Positions 1 to 14,055 of a DNA stretch of 64,000 nucleotides are shown piece by piece. Source of the stretch: Pomphorhynchus laevis (Eukaryota > Acanthocephala > Palaeacanthocephala > Echinorhynchida > Pomphorhynchidae); contig WNNJ02002530.1 in the NCBI GenBank assembly GCA_012934845.2, positions 1 through 64,000 of the forward strand, read 5' to 3'. The notes under the pieces are model-generated. The model was not told the origin of the DNA. It saw nothing but the letters and a program-made list of their open reading frames with translations, and ran no database searches. Numbering within the stretch: position 1 is the stretch's first letter; each line of letters begins with the position of its first letter. A program made the translations under genes and the position numbers.

Positions 1-605
1 TGTTTGTTTTAATTTCGTTTTATTTATAATTTTTGTCTGTGATTGTATTGTAACGAATTTTTACACATCTGTTTGTTAATGAATAATATATCTAATTGTT
101 TATAATATATATAATTGTTTATGAATGATATATCTTAGTTTAATAATTTGTACAGTTTGTTTGTTTTAATTTGACTTTCTATAAACTTCAGTCCTTGATG
201 ATGTTGGTAACTAATCTTTACTCATTTTTTTGTTTATGAATAATATATCTAACTTTTTATTACATTTCAAATATTTTACAAATAATATTTCTTAGCGAAT
301 TAATTATAATAATTTGTTCAGTTTGTTTATTTTATTTTGTTTTTTTGTCTGTGATGGAATTGCAACGAATATTTATTCGTCAAACTTTTTCTGAGTATCA
401 TATCTAATTATTTATGAAAAATATATCTTTGCGTAATAATTTGTTCAGTTTTTTTTTCTTTTTTTAATTTTTTTGTATTTTTCTTTCACTTTTATTGAAT
501 AATAACGAGTTTTCACTTATCTAATTGTTTATGAATAATATATATCATTGTTTGTGAATGATATATCTTATTATTTATAATATATATAATTTTTAGTTAT
601 TACAG

Positions 606-785
606 GAACCAAGAAGAAAAAATATCCGTTATTTGATAAAGAATTCTCTGTTTCGATAGATTTTGATTTCATGATCGGGATTACAAAAAAATATTTCACA
701 ATTTGTAATCCTGATTTTGATAGCAGGAGCCGTCGAAATATCGATTTTTTTTATCAAATAAAGGATTTTTTCTTCTTCGTTCGTG
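606..785. repeat. Foldback insert with hammerhead-like core, copy 1
   Basis: About 180 bp that breaks the satellite pattern. The left arm (AAGAAGAAAAAATATCC...TTTGATAAA) is the reverse complement of the right arm (TATCAAATAAAGG...CTTCTTCGTTCG), joined by a central loop around ATATTTCACAATT. At 711-745 the right arm reads CTGATTTTGATAGC-AGGA-GCCGTC-GAAAT, the order of a hammerhead (CTGA, stem II, GAAA), but the CTGATGA box is altered to CTGATTT. It resembles the 3' end of the PLE at 20031-23792 (TGATAGCAG..GAAA..ATTAAATAAA). Confidence 0.7.
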
Positions 786-1265
786 TTGTGACTCTTTTTT
801 GAAATGGAAGAAGATTGTGGGTTTAGTATTCATTATATATCTAATTGTTTATGAATTATATTTCTTAGCGTTAAAATTTGTTCAATTTGTTCGTTTTTAT
901 TTTGTTTTATTTTTATGTTATGTCTGTAATGCAAATTTAACGAATCTTTACGCATCTTATTGTTTATAAATAATATATCTAATTGTTTATAATATATCTT
1001 ATTGTTTATGAAGAATATATCTTAGTGTACGTAATAAGTTGTTCAGTTTGTTTATTTTAATTCGATTTTATTTTTCTTGTCTGTAATTGAATTGTAGTGA
1101 TTCTTTATTCATCTAATTGTTTATGAATTATATATCTAATTGTGTATAATATATCTAAATGTATATAAATAATAGTTCCTTTGCAAATTTTTTGTTCAGT
1201 TTGTTTGTATTTGACCTTATTTAAATTTTTGTCTGTTATAGAATTGTAACGAATCTTTATTTATC

Positions 1266-3560
1266 AAATTGTTTGTTAATAATATATCTAATTGTTTATG
1301 TATTAGATATCTTTGCGTAATAATTGGTTTAGTTTGTTTGTGTTTATTCAATTTTATCCTTTTTTGTGATGTAATTGTAACGAATCTCTATTCATCTAAT
1401 TGCTTTTTGAATTCTAAATTCTATTGTTTATAACACATCTAATTATTCATGAATTATATATGTTCGCTAAATAATTTGTTCATTTTTTTATTTTTGTCTG
1501 TCTTGGAATTGTAACGAATATTTATTCATCCAATTGTTTATGGGTAGTATATCTAATTGTTAATGAATAATATATCTTGGCGTAATAATTTTTTCAGTTT
1601 GTTTGTTTTTATTTGATTTCATTTTTTTCGCTGTGATTTAATAATAACGAGTTTTCACTTATCTAATTGTTTTAAATTATATATCTCATTGTTTGTGAAT
1701 AATATATCTTATTATTTATAATATATTGAATTGTTTATGAATAACATTTCTCAGCGTAAATTTTTTTAATTTGTTTGTTTTAATTTCGTTTTATTTATAT
1801 TTTTTGTCTGTGATTATATTGTAACAAATCTTTACACATCTATTTGTTTATGAATAATATATCTAATTGTTTACAATATATATAATTGTTTATGAATGAT
1901 ATATCTTAGTGTAATAATTTGTACAGTTTGTTTGTTTTAATTTGACTTTCTATAAACTTAAGTCCTTGATGATGTTGGTAACTAATCTTTACTCATTTTT
2001 TGTTTATGAATGATATATCTAACTTTTTATTACATTTCAAATATTTTACAAATAATATTTCTTAGCGAATTAATTTTAATAATTTGTTCAGTTTGTTTGT
2101 TTATTTTTGAGTTTATTTATATATTTTTCGACTGATATAATAATAACGATTTTTTTTTATTTTTTATAAATAATATATCTCATTGATTGTGAATGATATT
2201 TTTTATTATTTATTATATATCTAATTGTTTATGAATAATATTTCATAGCGTAAAGAGTTGTTCAGTTTGTTTTTATTTCTATTTATTTTTATTTTTTGTC
2301 TGTGATTGAATTGTAAAGAATCTTTCTTTATCTAATTGTTTATGTATAATATATCTAATTGTTAATGAATAATATTTTTAGCCTAATAATTTGTTCAGTT
2401 CATTTGGGTTTATTCAATTTTATTTTTTATTGTCTGTGATTGAATTGTTACGAATCTTTATTCATTTAATTGTTTATGATTAATATATATATTTTTTTAT
2501 ATATCAAATCGTAATATTTCTTAGCCTTATAATTTTTTCAGTTTGGTTGTTTTTACTTGACTTTATTTTTATTTTTGTCTGAATCAATTTGGTAACGAAT
2601 CTTTACTCCTATAATTGTTTATGAATAATATATCTAATTGTTTTTAACATATCTAATAATTCACGAATAATATTTTTTAACTTAATAATTTGTTTAGTTA
2701 TTTGTTTTTATTTGATTTTATTTTTTGGCTGTGATGGAATTGTTTCGATAATAAACCATTTTATTGTTTATAAATAATATGTCTTAGCGTAATAATTTGT
2801 TCGGTTTGAATGTTTCTATTTGATTTTTTTTTAATTTTTTGTGAAGAATTGTAACGAATCTCTACTCATCTAATTGTTTTTGAATACTCTATTTAATTGT
2901 TTATAATATATCTAATTGTTTATAAATTATATATCTTTGCGTAATAATTTGTTCAGTTTGTATTTTATTTTATTTTTTGTCTGTGATGGAATTGTAACGA
3001 ATATTTATTCATCAAATTGTTTATGAGTAGTATATCTAATTGTTAATAAATAATATATCTTGGCGTAATAATTATTTTCAGTTTGTTTGTTTTTATTTGA
3101 TTTCATTTTTTTCGCTGTGATTTAATAATAACGAGTTTTCACTTATCTAATTGTTTTAAATTATATATCTCATTGTTTGTGAATAATATATCTTATTATT
3201 AATAATATATTGAATTGTTTATGAATAACATTTCTTAGCGTAAATTTTTGTTAGTTTGTTTGTTTTTATTTCGTTTTATTTATATATTTTGTCTGTGATT
3301 GTATTGTAACAAATTTTTACACATCTGTTTGTTTATGAATAATATATCTAATTGTTTATAATATATATAATTGTTTATGAATGATATATCTTAGTGTAAT
3401 AATTTGTACATTTTGTTTGTTTTAATTTGACTTTATATAAATTTCAGTCCGTGATGAGGTTGGTAACTAATCTTTACTCATTTATTTGTTTATGAATAAT
3501 ATGTCTAACTTTTTGTTACATTTATATATTTCACAAATAATATTTCTTAGCGAATTAATT
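1266..3560. repeat. Nested 2.3 kb block, copy 1
   Basis: The block recurs at 4653-6945 (offset about 3387 bp) and, through the 9.4 kb repeat, at 10669-12960 and 14056-16049. It starts at CAAATTGTTTGTTAATAATA and ends close to a TTAGCGAATTAATT box, after which the copies diverge. Confidence 0.85.
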
Positions 3561-3861
3561 TAAATAATTTGTTCAGTTTGTTTTTTATTTTATTTTGTTT
3601 TTTTTGTCTGTGATGGAATTGTAACGAATATTAATTCGTCAAACTTTTTCTGAGTATCATATCTAATTATTCATGAAAAATATATCTTTGCGTAATAATT
3701 TGTTCAGTTTTTTTTTCTTTTTTTTAATTTTTTTTATTTTTCTTTCACATTGATTGAATAATAACGAGTTTTCACTTATCTAATTGTTTATGAATAATAT
3801 ATATCATTGTTTGTGAATGATATATCTTATTATTTATAATATATATAATTTATAGTTATTA

Positions 3862-4041
3862 CAGGAACGAAGAAAACATATCCTTTTTTGATAAAAAGTT
3901 CTCTGTTTTGATAGATTTTGATCTCATGATCAGGATTACAAAAAAAAATATTTCACAATTTGTAATCCTGATTTTGATAGCAGGAGCCGTCGAAATATCG
4001 ATTTTTTTTATCAAATAAAGGATATTTTCTTCTTCATTCGT
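3862..4041. repeat. Foldback insert with hammerhead-like core, copy 2
   Basis: Same inverted-repeat insert as at 606-785, with the same GATAGCAGGAGCCGTCGAAA core in the right arm. It is slightly diverged in the left arm. Confidence 0.7.
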
Positions 4042-4652
4042 GTTGTTACTCTTTTTTTGAAATGGAAGAAGATTGTTGGTTTAGTATTCATTATGTATCT
4101 AATTGTTTATGAATTATATTTCTTAGCGTTAAAATTTGTTCAATTTGTTCGTTTTTATTTGGTTCTATTTTTATGTTATATCTGAAATGCAATTTTACGA
4201 ATCTTTACACATCTTATTGTTTATGAATAATATATTTAATTGTTTATAATATATCTTCTTGTTTATGAATAATATATCTAAGTGTAATAAGTTGTTCAGT
4301 TTGTTTTTCTATTTTATTTTTCTTGTCTGCAATTGAATTGTAGTGATTCTTTATTCATCTAATTGTTTATGAATAATGTATCTAATTGTGTATAATATAT
4401 GAAATTGCATATAAATAATATTTCTTATGCTAATTATTTGTCCAGTTTATTTGTTTTTATTTGACCTTATTTAAATTTTTGTCTGTGATGGAATTGTAAC
4501 GAATCTTTACTCATCAAATTGTTTTTGAATTATTATCTTATTGTTTATAATAAATCTTATTGTTTATGAAAAAATATCTTTGCGTAATAATTTGTTCAGT
4601 TTGTTTTTTTATATTTTGTCTGTTATAGAATGGTAACGAATATTTATTCATC

Positions 4653-6945
4653 AAATTGTTTGTTAATAATATATCTAATTGTTTATGTATTAGATATCTT
4701 TGCGTAATAATTGGTTTAGTTTGTTTGTGTTTATTCAATTTTATCCTTTTTTGTGATGTAATTGTAACGAATCTCTATTCATCTAATTGCTTTTTGAATT
4801 CTAAATTCTATTGTTTATAACACATCTAATTATTCATGAATTATATATGTTCGCTAAATAATTTGTTCATTTTTTTATTTTTGTCTGTCTTGGAATTGTA
4901 ACGAATATTTATTCATCCAATTGTTTATGGGTAGTATATCTAATTGTTAATGAATAATATATCTTGGCGTAATAATTTTTTCAGTTTGTTTGTTTTTATT
5001 TGATTTCATTTTTTTCGCTGTGATTTAATAATAACGAGTTTTCACTTATCTAATTGTTTTAAATTATATATCTCATTGTTTGTGAATAATATATCTTATT
5101 ATTTATAATATATTGAATTGTTTATGAATAACATTTCTCAGCGTAAATTTTTTTAATTTGTTTGTTTTAATTTCGTTTTATTTATATTTTTTGTCTGTGA
5201 TTATATTGTAACAAATCTTTACACATCTATTTGTTTATGAATAATATATCTAATTGTTTACAATATATATAATTGTTTATGAATGATATATCTTAGTGTA
5301 ATAATTTGTACAGTTTGTTTGTTTTAATTTGACTTTCTATAAACTTAAGTCCTTGATGATGTTGGTAACTAATCTTTACTCATTTTTTGTTTATGAATGA
5401 TATATCTAACTTTTTATTACATTTCAAATATTTTACAAATAATATTTCTTAGCGAATTAATTTTAATAATTTGTTCAGTTTGTTTGTTTATTTTTGAGTT
5501 TATTTATATATTTTTCGACTGATATAATAATAACGATTTTTTTTTATTTTTTATAAATAATATATCTCATTGATTGTGAATGATATTTTTTATTATTTAT
5601 TATATATCTAATTGTTTATGAATAATATTTCATAGCGTAAAGAGTTGTTCAGTTTGTTTTTATTTCTATTTATTTTTATTTTTTGTCTGTGATTGAATTG
5701 TAAAGAATCTTTCTTTATCTAATTGTTTATGTATAATATATCTAATTGTTAATGAATAATATTTTTAGCCTAATAATTTGTTCAGTTCATTTGGGTTTAT
5801 TCAATTTTATTTTTTATTGTCTGTGATTGAATTGTTACGAATCTTTATTCATTTAATTGTTTATGATTAATATATATATTTTTTTATATATCAAATCGTA
5901 ATATTTCTTAGCCTTATAATTTTTTCAGTTTGGTTGTTTTTACTTGACTTTATTTTTATTTTTGTCTGAATCAATTTGGTAACGAATCTTTACTCCTATA
6001 ATTGTTTATGAATAATATATCTAATTGTTTTTAACATATCTAATAATTCACGAATAATATTTTTTAACTTAATAATTTGTTTAGTTATTTGTTTTTATTT
6101 GATTTTATTTTTTGGCTGTGATGGAATTGTTTCGATAATAAACCATTTTATTGTTTATAAATAATATGTCTTAGCGTAATAATTTGTTCGGTTTGAATGT
6201 TTCTATTTGATTTTTTTTTAATTTTTTGTGAAGAATTGTAACGAATCTCTACTCATCTAATTGTTTTTGAATACTCTATTTAATTGTTTATAATATATCT
6301 AATTGTTTATAAATTATATATCTTTGCGTAATAATTTGTTCAGTTTGTATTTTATTTTATTTTTTGTCTGTGATGGAATTGTAACGAATATTTATTCATC
6401 AAATTGTTTATGAGTAGTATATCTAATTGTTAATAAATAATATATCTTGGCGTAATAATTATTTTCAGTTTGTTTGTTTTTATTTGATTTCATTTTTTTC
6501 GCTGTGATTTAATAATAACGAGTTTTCACTTATCTAATTGTTTTAAATTATATATCTCATTGTTTGTGAATAATATATCTTATTATTAATAATATATTGA
6601 ATTGTTTATGAATAACATTTCTTAGCGTAAATTTTTGTTAGTTTGTTTGTTTTTATTTCGTTTTATTTATATATTTTGTCTGTGATTGTATTGTAACAAA
6701 TTTTTACACATCTGTTTGTTTATGAATAATATATCTAATTGTTTATAATATATATAATTGTTTATGAATGATATATCTTAGTGTAATAATTTGTACAGTT
6801 TGTTTGTTTTAATTTGACTTTATATAAATTTCAGTCCGTGATGAGGTTGGTAACTAATCTTTACTCATTTATTTGTTTATGAATAATATATCTAACTTTT
6901 TATTACATTTATATATTTCACAAATAATATTTCTTAGCGAATTAA
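4653..6945. repeat. Nested 2.3 kb block, copy 2
   Basis: Second copy of the block at 1266-3560, in the same orientation, inside the first 9.4 kb repeat. The two differ by only scattered substitutions. Confidence 0.85.
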
Positions 6946-8100
6946 TTTTAATAATTTGTTCAGTTTGTTTGTTTATTTTTGAGTTTATTTATATATTTTT
7001 CGACTGATATAATAATAACGATTTTTTTGATTTTTTATTAATAATATATCTCATTGATTGTGAATGATATTTTTTATTATTTATAATATATCTAATTGTT
7101 TATCAATAATATTTTATATCGTAAAGAGTTGTTCAGTTGGTTTTTTTTTCTATTTATTTTTATTTTTTGTCTGTGATTGAATTGTAAAGAATATTTCTTT
7201 ATCTAATTGTTTATGTATAATATATCTAATTGTTTATGAATAATATTTTTAGCCTTATAATTTATTCAGTTCATTTGGGTTTATTCTGTTTTATTTTTTA
7301 TTATCTGTGATTGAATTGTTACGAATCTTTATTCATCTAATTGTTTATAATTAATATATATTTAATTTTTCTATATATCTAATCGTAATATTTCTTAGCC
7401 TAATAATTTTTTCAGTTTGGTTGTTTTTACTTTACTTTATTTTTATTTTTGTCTGATTCAATTTGGTAACGAATCTTTACTCCTATAATTGTTTATGAAT
7501 AATATATCTAATTGTTTTTAACATATCTAATAATTCACGAATAATATTTTTTAACGTAATAATTTGTTTAGTATGTTTGTTTTTATTTGATTTTATTTTT
7601 TGGCTGTGATGGAATTGTTTCGATAATAAACCATTTTATTGTTTATAAATAATATGTCTTAGCGTAATAATTTGTTCAGTTCGTATGTTTTTATTTGATT
7701 TTTTTGTGAAGAGTTGTAATGAATCTCTACTCATCTAATTGTTTTTGAATACTCTATTTAATTGTTTATAATATATCTTATTGTTTATAAATTATATATC
7801 TTTGCGTAATAATTTGTTCAGTTTGTTCTTTATTTTATTTTTTGTCTGTGATGGAATTGTTACGAATATTTAATCATCAAATTTTTTATGAACAAGATAT
7901 ATAATTGTTCATGAATAATATATCTTAGCGTGATATTATGTTGTATTTGTTTCTTCTTATTATATTTCATTTGTATTTTATTCACTGTGATTGAATAATA
8001 ACGAATTTTCTCACATATCTTTGTTTATGAATAATATATCTCATTGTTTGTGAATGATATATCTTGTTATTTGTAATATATCTAATTTATCGTTATTACA

Positions 8101-8281
8101 TGAACGAAGAAGAAAATATCTTTTATTTGATTAAAAATTCAATATTTTGATATGTCCTGCTGTAATCATCAGGATTACATAAAAAATGTTTCACAATTTG
8201 TAATTTTGATTTTGATAGCAGGAGCCGTCGAAATATCGATTTTTTTTCAAATATAGGATATTTTCTTCTTCGTTCGTGTTG
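8101..8281. repeat. Foldback insert with hammerhead-like core, copy 3
   Basis: Same insert, the most diverged copy. The loop-proximal CTGATTTTG becomes TTGATTTTG, while GATAGCAGGAGCCGTCGAAA is kept. It lies in the part of the 9.4 kb period that has no second copy here. Confidence 0.68.
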
Positions 8282-10009
8282 TAATTCTTTTTTGAAATGT
8301 AAGAAGATTGTGGGTTTAGTATTTATTATATATCTAATTGTTTATTAATTATATTTCTTAGCGTACAAATTTGTTCAATTTGTTCGTTTTTATTTAGTTC
8401 TGTTTTTATATTATGTCTGTAATGCAATTTTAACGAATCTTTACACATCTTATTGTTTATGAATAATATATCTTATTGTTTATAATATATCATATTGTTT
8501 ATGAAGAATATGTCTTAGTGTAATAAGTTGTTCAGTTTGTTTGTTTTTATTCGATTTTATTATTCTGGTCTGTGATTGAATTGTAGTGATATTTTATTCA
8601 TCTAATTGTTTATGAATAATGTATCTAATTGTTTATAATATATCTAATTGTATATAAATAATATTTCCGATGCAAATTATTTGTTCAGTTTGTTTGTTTG
8701 TATTTGACCTTATATAAATTTTTGTCGGTGATAAAATTGTAACGAATCTTTACTCATCTAATCGTTTTTAAATTATTTATCTTTTTGTTTATAATAAATT
8801 TTATAGTTTATGAAAATATATCTTTGCGTAATAATATGTTCAGTTTGTTTTTTTTATATTTTTGTCTGTAATTGAATTGTAACGAATATTAATTTATTAA
8901 ATTGTTTATTAATAATATATCTAATTGTTTATGTATAATATATCTTTGCGTAATAATTTGTTTAGTTTGTTTGTGTTTATTCAATTTTATCCTTTTGTGT
9001 GATGTAATTGTAACGAATCTCTATTTATCTAATTGTTTTTTGAATGCTATATTCTTTTTTCTATAACATATTTAATTGTTCATGAAATATATATGTTTGC
9101 TTAATAATTTGTTCATTTTTTTATTTTTTGTCTGTCTTGGCATTGTAACGAATATTTATTCATCAAATTGTTTATAAGTAGTATCTCTAATTGTTAATGA
9201 ATAATATATCTTGGCGTAATAACTTTTTTAGTTTGTTTGTTTATATTTGATTTCATTTTTGTCGCTGTTATTTAATAATAACGAGTTTCTACCTATCTAA
9301 TTGTTGTAAATTATATATCTCATTGTTTGTGAATAATATATCTTATTATTTATAATATATTGATTTGTTTATGAATAACATTTCTTAGCGTAAATTTTTA
9401 GTTTGTTTGTTTTAATTTCGTTTTATTTATAATTTTTGTCTGTGATTGTATTGTAACGAATTTTTACACATCTGTTTGTTAATGAATAATATATCTAATT
9501 GTTTATAATATATATAATTGTTTATGAATGATATATCTTAGTTTAATAATTTGTACAGTTTGTTTGTTTTAATTTGACTTTCTATAAACTTCAGTCCTTG
9601 ATGATGTTGGTAACTAATCTTTACTCATTTTTTTGTTTATGAATAATATATCTAACTTTTTATTACATTTCAAATATTTTACAAATAATATTTCTTAGCG
9701 AATTAATTATAATAATTTGTTCAGTTTGTTTATTTTATTTTGTTTTTTTTGTCTGTGATGGAATTGCAACGAATATTTATTCGTCAAACTTTTTCTGAGT
9801 ATCATATCTAATTATTTATGAAAAATATATCTTTGCGTAATAATTTGTTCAGTTTTTTTTTCTTTTTTTAATTTTTTTGTATTTTTCTTTCACTTTTATT
9901 GAATAATAACGAGTTTTCACTTATCTAATTGTTTTTGAATAATATAAATCATTGTTTGTGAATGATATATCTTATTATTTATAATATATATAATTTTTAG
10001 TTATTACAG

Positions 10010-10190
10010 GAACCAAGAAGAAAAAATATCCGTTATTTGATAAAGAATTCTCTGTTTCGATAGATTTTGATTTCATGATCGGGATTACAAAAAAATATTT
10101 CACAATTTGTAATCCTGATTTTGATAGCAGGAGCCGTCGAAATATCGATTTTTTTTATCAAATAAAGGATTTTTTCTTCTTCGTTCGTGT
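10010..10190. repeat. Foldback insert with hammerhead-like core, copy 4
   Basis: Higher-order repeat counterpart of the copy at 606-785, essentially identical to it. Confidence 0.7.
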
Positions 10191-10668
10191 TGTGACTCTT
10201 TTTTGAAATGGAAGAAGATTGTGGGTTTAGTATTCATTATATATCTAATTGTTTATGAATTATATTTCTTAGCGTTAAAATTTGTTCAATTTGTTCGTTT
10301 TTATTTTGTTTTATTTTTATGTTATGTCTGTAATGCAAATTTAACGAATCTTTTCGCATCTTATTGTTTATAAATAATATATCTAATTGTTTATAATATA
10401 TCTTATTGTTTATGAAGAATATATCTTAGTGTACGTAATAAGTTGTTCAGTTTGTTTATTTTAATTCGATTTTATTTTTCTTGTCTGTAATTGAATTGTA
10501 GTGATTCTTTATTCATCTAATTGTTTATGAATTATATATCTAATTGTGTATAATATATCTAAATGTATATAAATAATAGTTCCTTTGCAAATTTTTTGTT
10601 CAGTTTGTTTGTATTTGACCTTATTTAAATTTTTGTCTGTTATAGAATTGTAACGAATCTTTATTTAT

Positions 10669-12960
10669 CAAATTGTTTGTTAATAATATATCTAATTGTT
10701 TATGTATTAGATATCTTTGCGTAATAATTGGTTTAGTTTGTTTGTGTTTATTCAATTTTATCCTTTTTTGTGATGTAATTGTAACGAATCTCTATTCATC
10801 TAATTGCTTTTTGAATTCTAAATTCTATTGTTTATAACACATCTAATTATTCATGAATTATATATGTTCGCTAAATAATTTGTTCATTTTTTTATTTTTG
10901 TCTGTCTTGGAATTGTAACGAATATTTATTCATCCAATTGTTTATGGGTAGTATATCTAATTGTTAATGAATAATATATCTTGGCGTAATAATTTTTTCA
11001 GTTTTTTTGTTTTTATTTGATTTCATTTTTTTCGCTGTGATTTAATAATAACGAGTTTTCACTTATCTAATTGTTTTAAATTATATATCTCATTGTTTGT
11101 GAATAATATATCTTATTATTTATAATATATTGAATTGTTTATGAATAACATTTCTCAGCGTAAATTTTTTTAATTTGTTTGTTTTAATTTCGTTTTATTT
11201 ATATTTTTTGTCTGTGATTATATTGTAACAAATCTTTACACATCTATTTGTTTATGAATAATATATCTAATTGTTTACAATATATATAATTGTTTATGAA
11301 TGATATATCTTAGTGTAATAATTTGTACAGTTTGTTTGTTTTAATTTGACTTTCTATAAACTTAAGTCCTTGATGATGTTGGTAACTAATCTTTACTCAT
11401 TTTTTGTTTATGAATGATATATCTAACTTTTTATTACATTTCAAATATTTTACAAATAATATTTCTTAGCGAATTAATTTTAATAATTTGTTCAGTTTGT
11501 TTGTTTATTTTTGAGTTTATTTATATATTTTTCGACTGATATAATAATAACGATTTTTTTTTATTTTTTATAAATAATATATCTCATTGATTGTGAATGA
11601 TATTTTTTATTATTTATTATATATCTAATTGTTTATGAATAATATTTCATAGCGTAAAGAGTTGTTCAGTTTGTTTTTATTTCTATTTATTTTTATTTTT
11701 TGTCTGTGATTGAATTGTAAAGAATCTTTCTTTATCTAATTGTTTATGTATAATATATCTAATTGTTAATGAATAATATTTTTAGCCTAATAATTTGTTC
11801 AGTTCATTTGGGTTTATTCAATTTTATTTTTTATTGTCTGTGATTGAATTGTTACGAATCTTTATTCATTTAATTGTTTATGATTAATATATATATTTTT
11901 TTATATATCAAATCGTAATATTTCTTAGCCTTATAATTTTTTCAGTTTGGTTGTTTTTACTTGACTTTATTTTTATTTTTGTCTGAATCAATTTGGTAAC
12001 GAATCTTTACTCCTATAATTGTTTATGAATAATATATCTAATTGTTTTTAACATATCTAATAATTCACGAATAATATTTTTTAACTTAATAATTTGTTTA
12101 GTTATTTGTTTTTATTTGATTTTATTTTTTGGCTGTGATGGAATTGTTTCGATAATAAACCATTTTATTGTTTATAAATAATATGTCTTAGCGTAATAAT
12201 TTGTTCGGTTTGAATGTTTCTATTTGATTTTTTTTTAATTTTTTGTGAAGAATTGTAACGAATCTCTACTCATCTAATTGTTTTTGAATACTCTATTTAA
12301 TTGTTTATAATATATCTAATTGTTTATAAATTATATATCTTTGCGTAATAATTTGTTCAGTTTGTATTTTATTTTATTTTTTGTCTGTGATGGAATTGTA
12401 ACGAATATTTATTCATCAAATTGTTTATGAGTAGTATATCTAATTGTTAATAAATAATATATCTTGGCGTAATAATTATTTTCAGTTTGTTTGTTTTTAT
12501 TTGATTTCATTTTTTTCGCTGTGATTTAATAATAACGAGTTTTCACTTATCTAATTGTTTTAAATTATATATCTCATTGTTTGTGAATAATATATCTTAT
12601 TATTAATAATATATTGAATTGTTTATGAATAACATTTCTTAGCGTAAATTTTTGTTAGTTTGTTTGTTTTTATTTCGTTTTATTTATATATTTTGTCTGT
12701 GATTGTATTGTAACAAATTTTTACACATCTGTTTGTTTATGAATAATATATCTAATTGTTTATAATATATATAATTGTTTATGAATGATATATCTTAGTG
12801 TAATAATTTGTACAGTTTGTTTGTTTTAATTTGACTTTATATAAATTTCAGTCCGTGATGAGGTTGGTAACTAATCTTTACTCATTTATTTGTTTATGAA
12901 TAATATGTCTAACTTTTTGTTACATTTATATATTTCACAAATAATATTTCTTAGCGAATT
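10669..12960. repeat. Nested 2.3 kb block, copy 3
   Basis: Counterpart of copy 1 in the second 9.4 kb repeat. Confidence 0.82.
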
Positions 12961-13266
12961 AATTTAAATAATTTGTTCAGTTTGTTTTTTATTTTATTTT
13001 GTTTTTTTTTGTCTGTGATGGAATTGTAACGAATATTAATTCGTCAAACTTTTTCTGAGTATCATATCTAATTATTCATGAAAAATATATCTTTGCGTAA
13101 TAATTTGTTCAGTTTTTTTTTCTTTTTTTTAATTTTTTTTATTTTTCTTTCACATTGATTGAATAATAACGAGTTTTCACTTATCTAATTGTTTATGAAT
13201 AATATATATCATTGTTTGTGAATGATATATCTTATTATTTATAATATATATAATTTATAGTTATTA

Positions 13267-13447
13267 CAGGAACGAAGAAAACATATCCTTTTTGATAAAA
13301 AGTTCTCTGTTTTGATAGATTTTGATCTCATGATCAGGATTACAAAAAAAAATATTTCACAATTTGTAATCCTGATTTTGATAGCAGGAGCCGTCGAAAT
13401 ATCGATTTTTTTTATCAAATAAAGGATATTTTCTTCTTCATTCGTGT
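13267..13447. repeat. Foldback insert with hammerhead-like core, copy 5
   Basis: Higher-order repeat counterpart of the copy at 3862-4041. Confidence 0.7.
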
Positions 13448-14055
13448 TGTTACTCTTTTTTTGAAATGGAAGAAGATTGTTGGTTTAGTATTCATTATGT
13501 ATCTAATTGTTTATGAATTATATTTCTTAGCGTTAAAATTTGTTCAATTTGTTCGTTTTTATTTGGTTCTATTTTTATGTTATATCTGAAATGCAATTTT
13601 ACGAATCTTTACACATCTTATTGTTTATGAATAATATATTTAATTGTTTATAATATATCTTCTTGTTTATGAATAATATATCTAAGTGTAATAAGTTGTT
13701 CAGTTTGTTTTTCTATTTTATTTTTCTTGTCTGCAATTGAATTGTAGTGATTCTTTATTCATCTAATTGTTTATGAATAATGTATCTAATTGTGTATAAT
13801 ATATGAAATTGCATATAAATAATATTTCTTATGCTAATTATTTGTCCAGTTTATTTGTTTTTATTTGACCTTATTTAAATTTTTGTCTGTGATGGAATTG
13901 TAACGAATCTTTACTCATCAAATTGTTTTTGAATTATTATCTTATTGTTTATAATAAATCTTATTGTTTATGAAAAAATATCTTTGCGTAATAATTTGTT
14001 CAGTTTGTTTTTTTATATTTTGTCTGTTATAGAATGGTAACGAATATTTATTCAT

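Larger units (their letters stand above)
1..6645. repeat. Higher-order satellite repeat, copy 1 (partial)
   Basis: This block recurs at an offset of about 9404 bp (9404-16049) with near-identity, including rare features such as the two foldback inserts and a 66-codon chance frame at 4538-4738 that recurs unchanged at 13942-14142. The window starts inside the unit, so its true left end is not visible. 6646-9403 belongs to the repeat period but has no second copy in the window. Confidence 0.9.

Noticed and set aside
4538-4738. 66-codon open frame in the satellite, repeated unchanged at 13942-14142
   Set aside because: Low-complexity translation of the AT satellite; its conservation follows from the 9.4 kb repeat, not from coding constraint.
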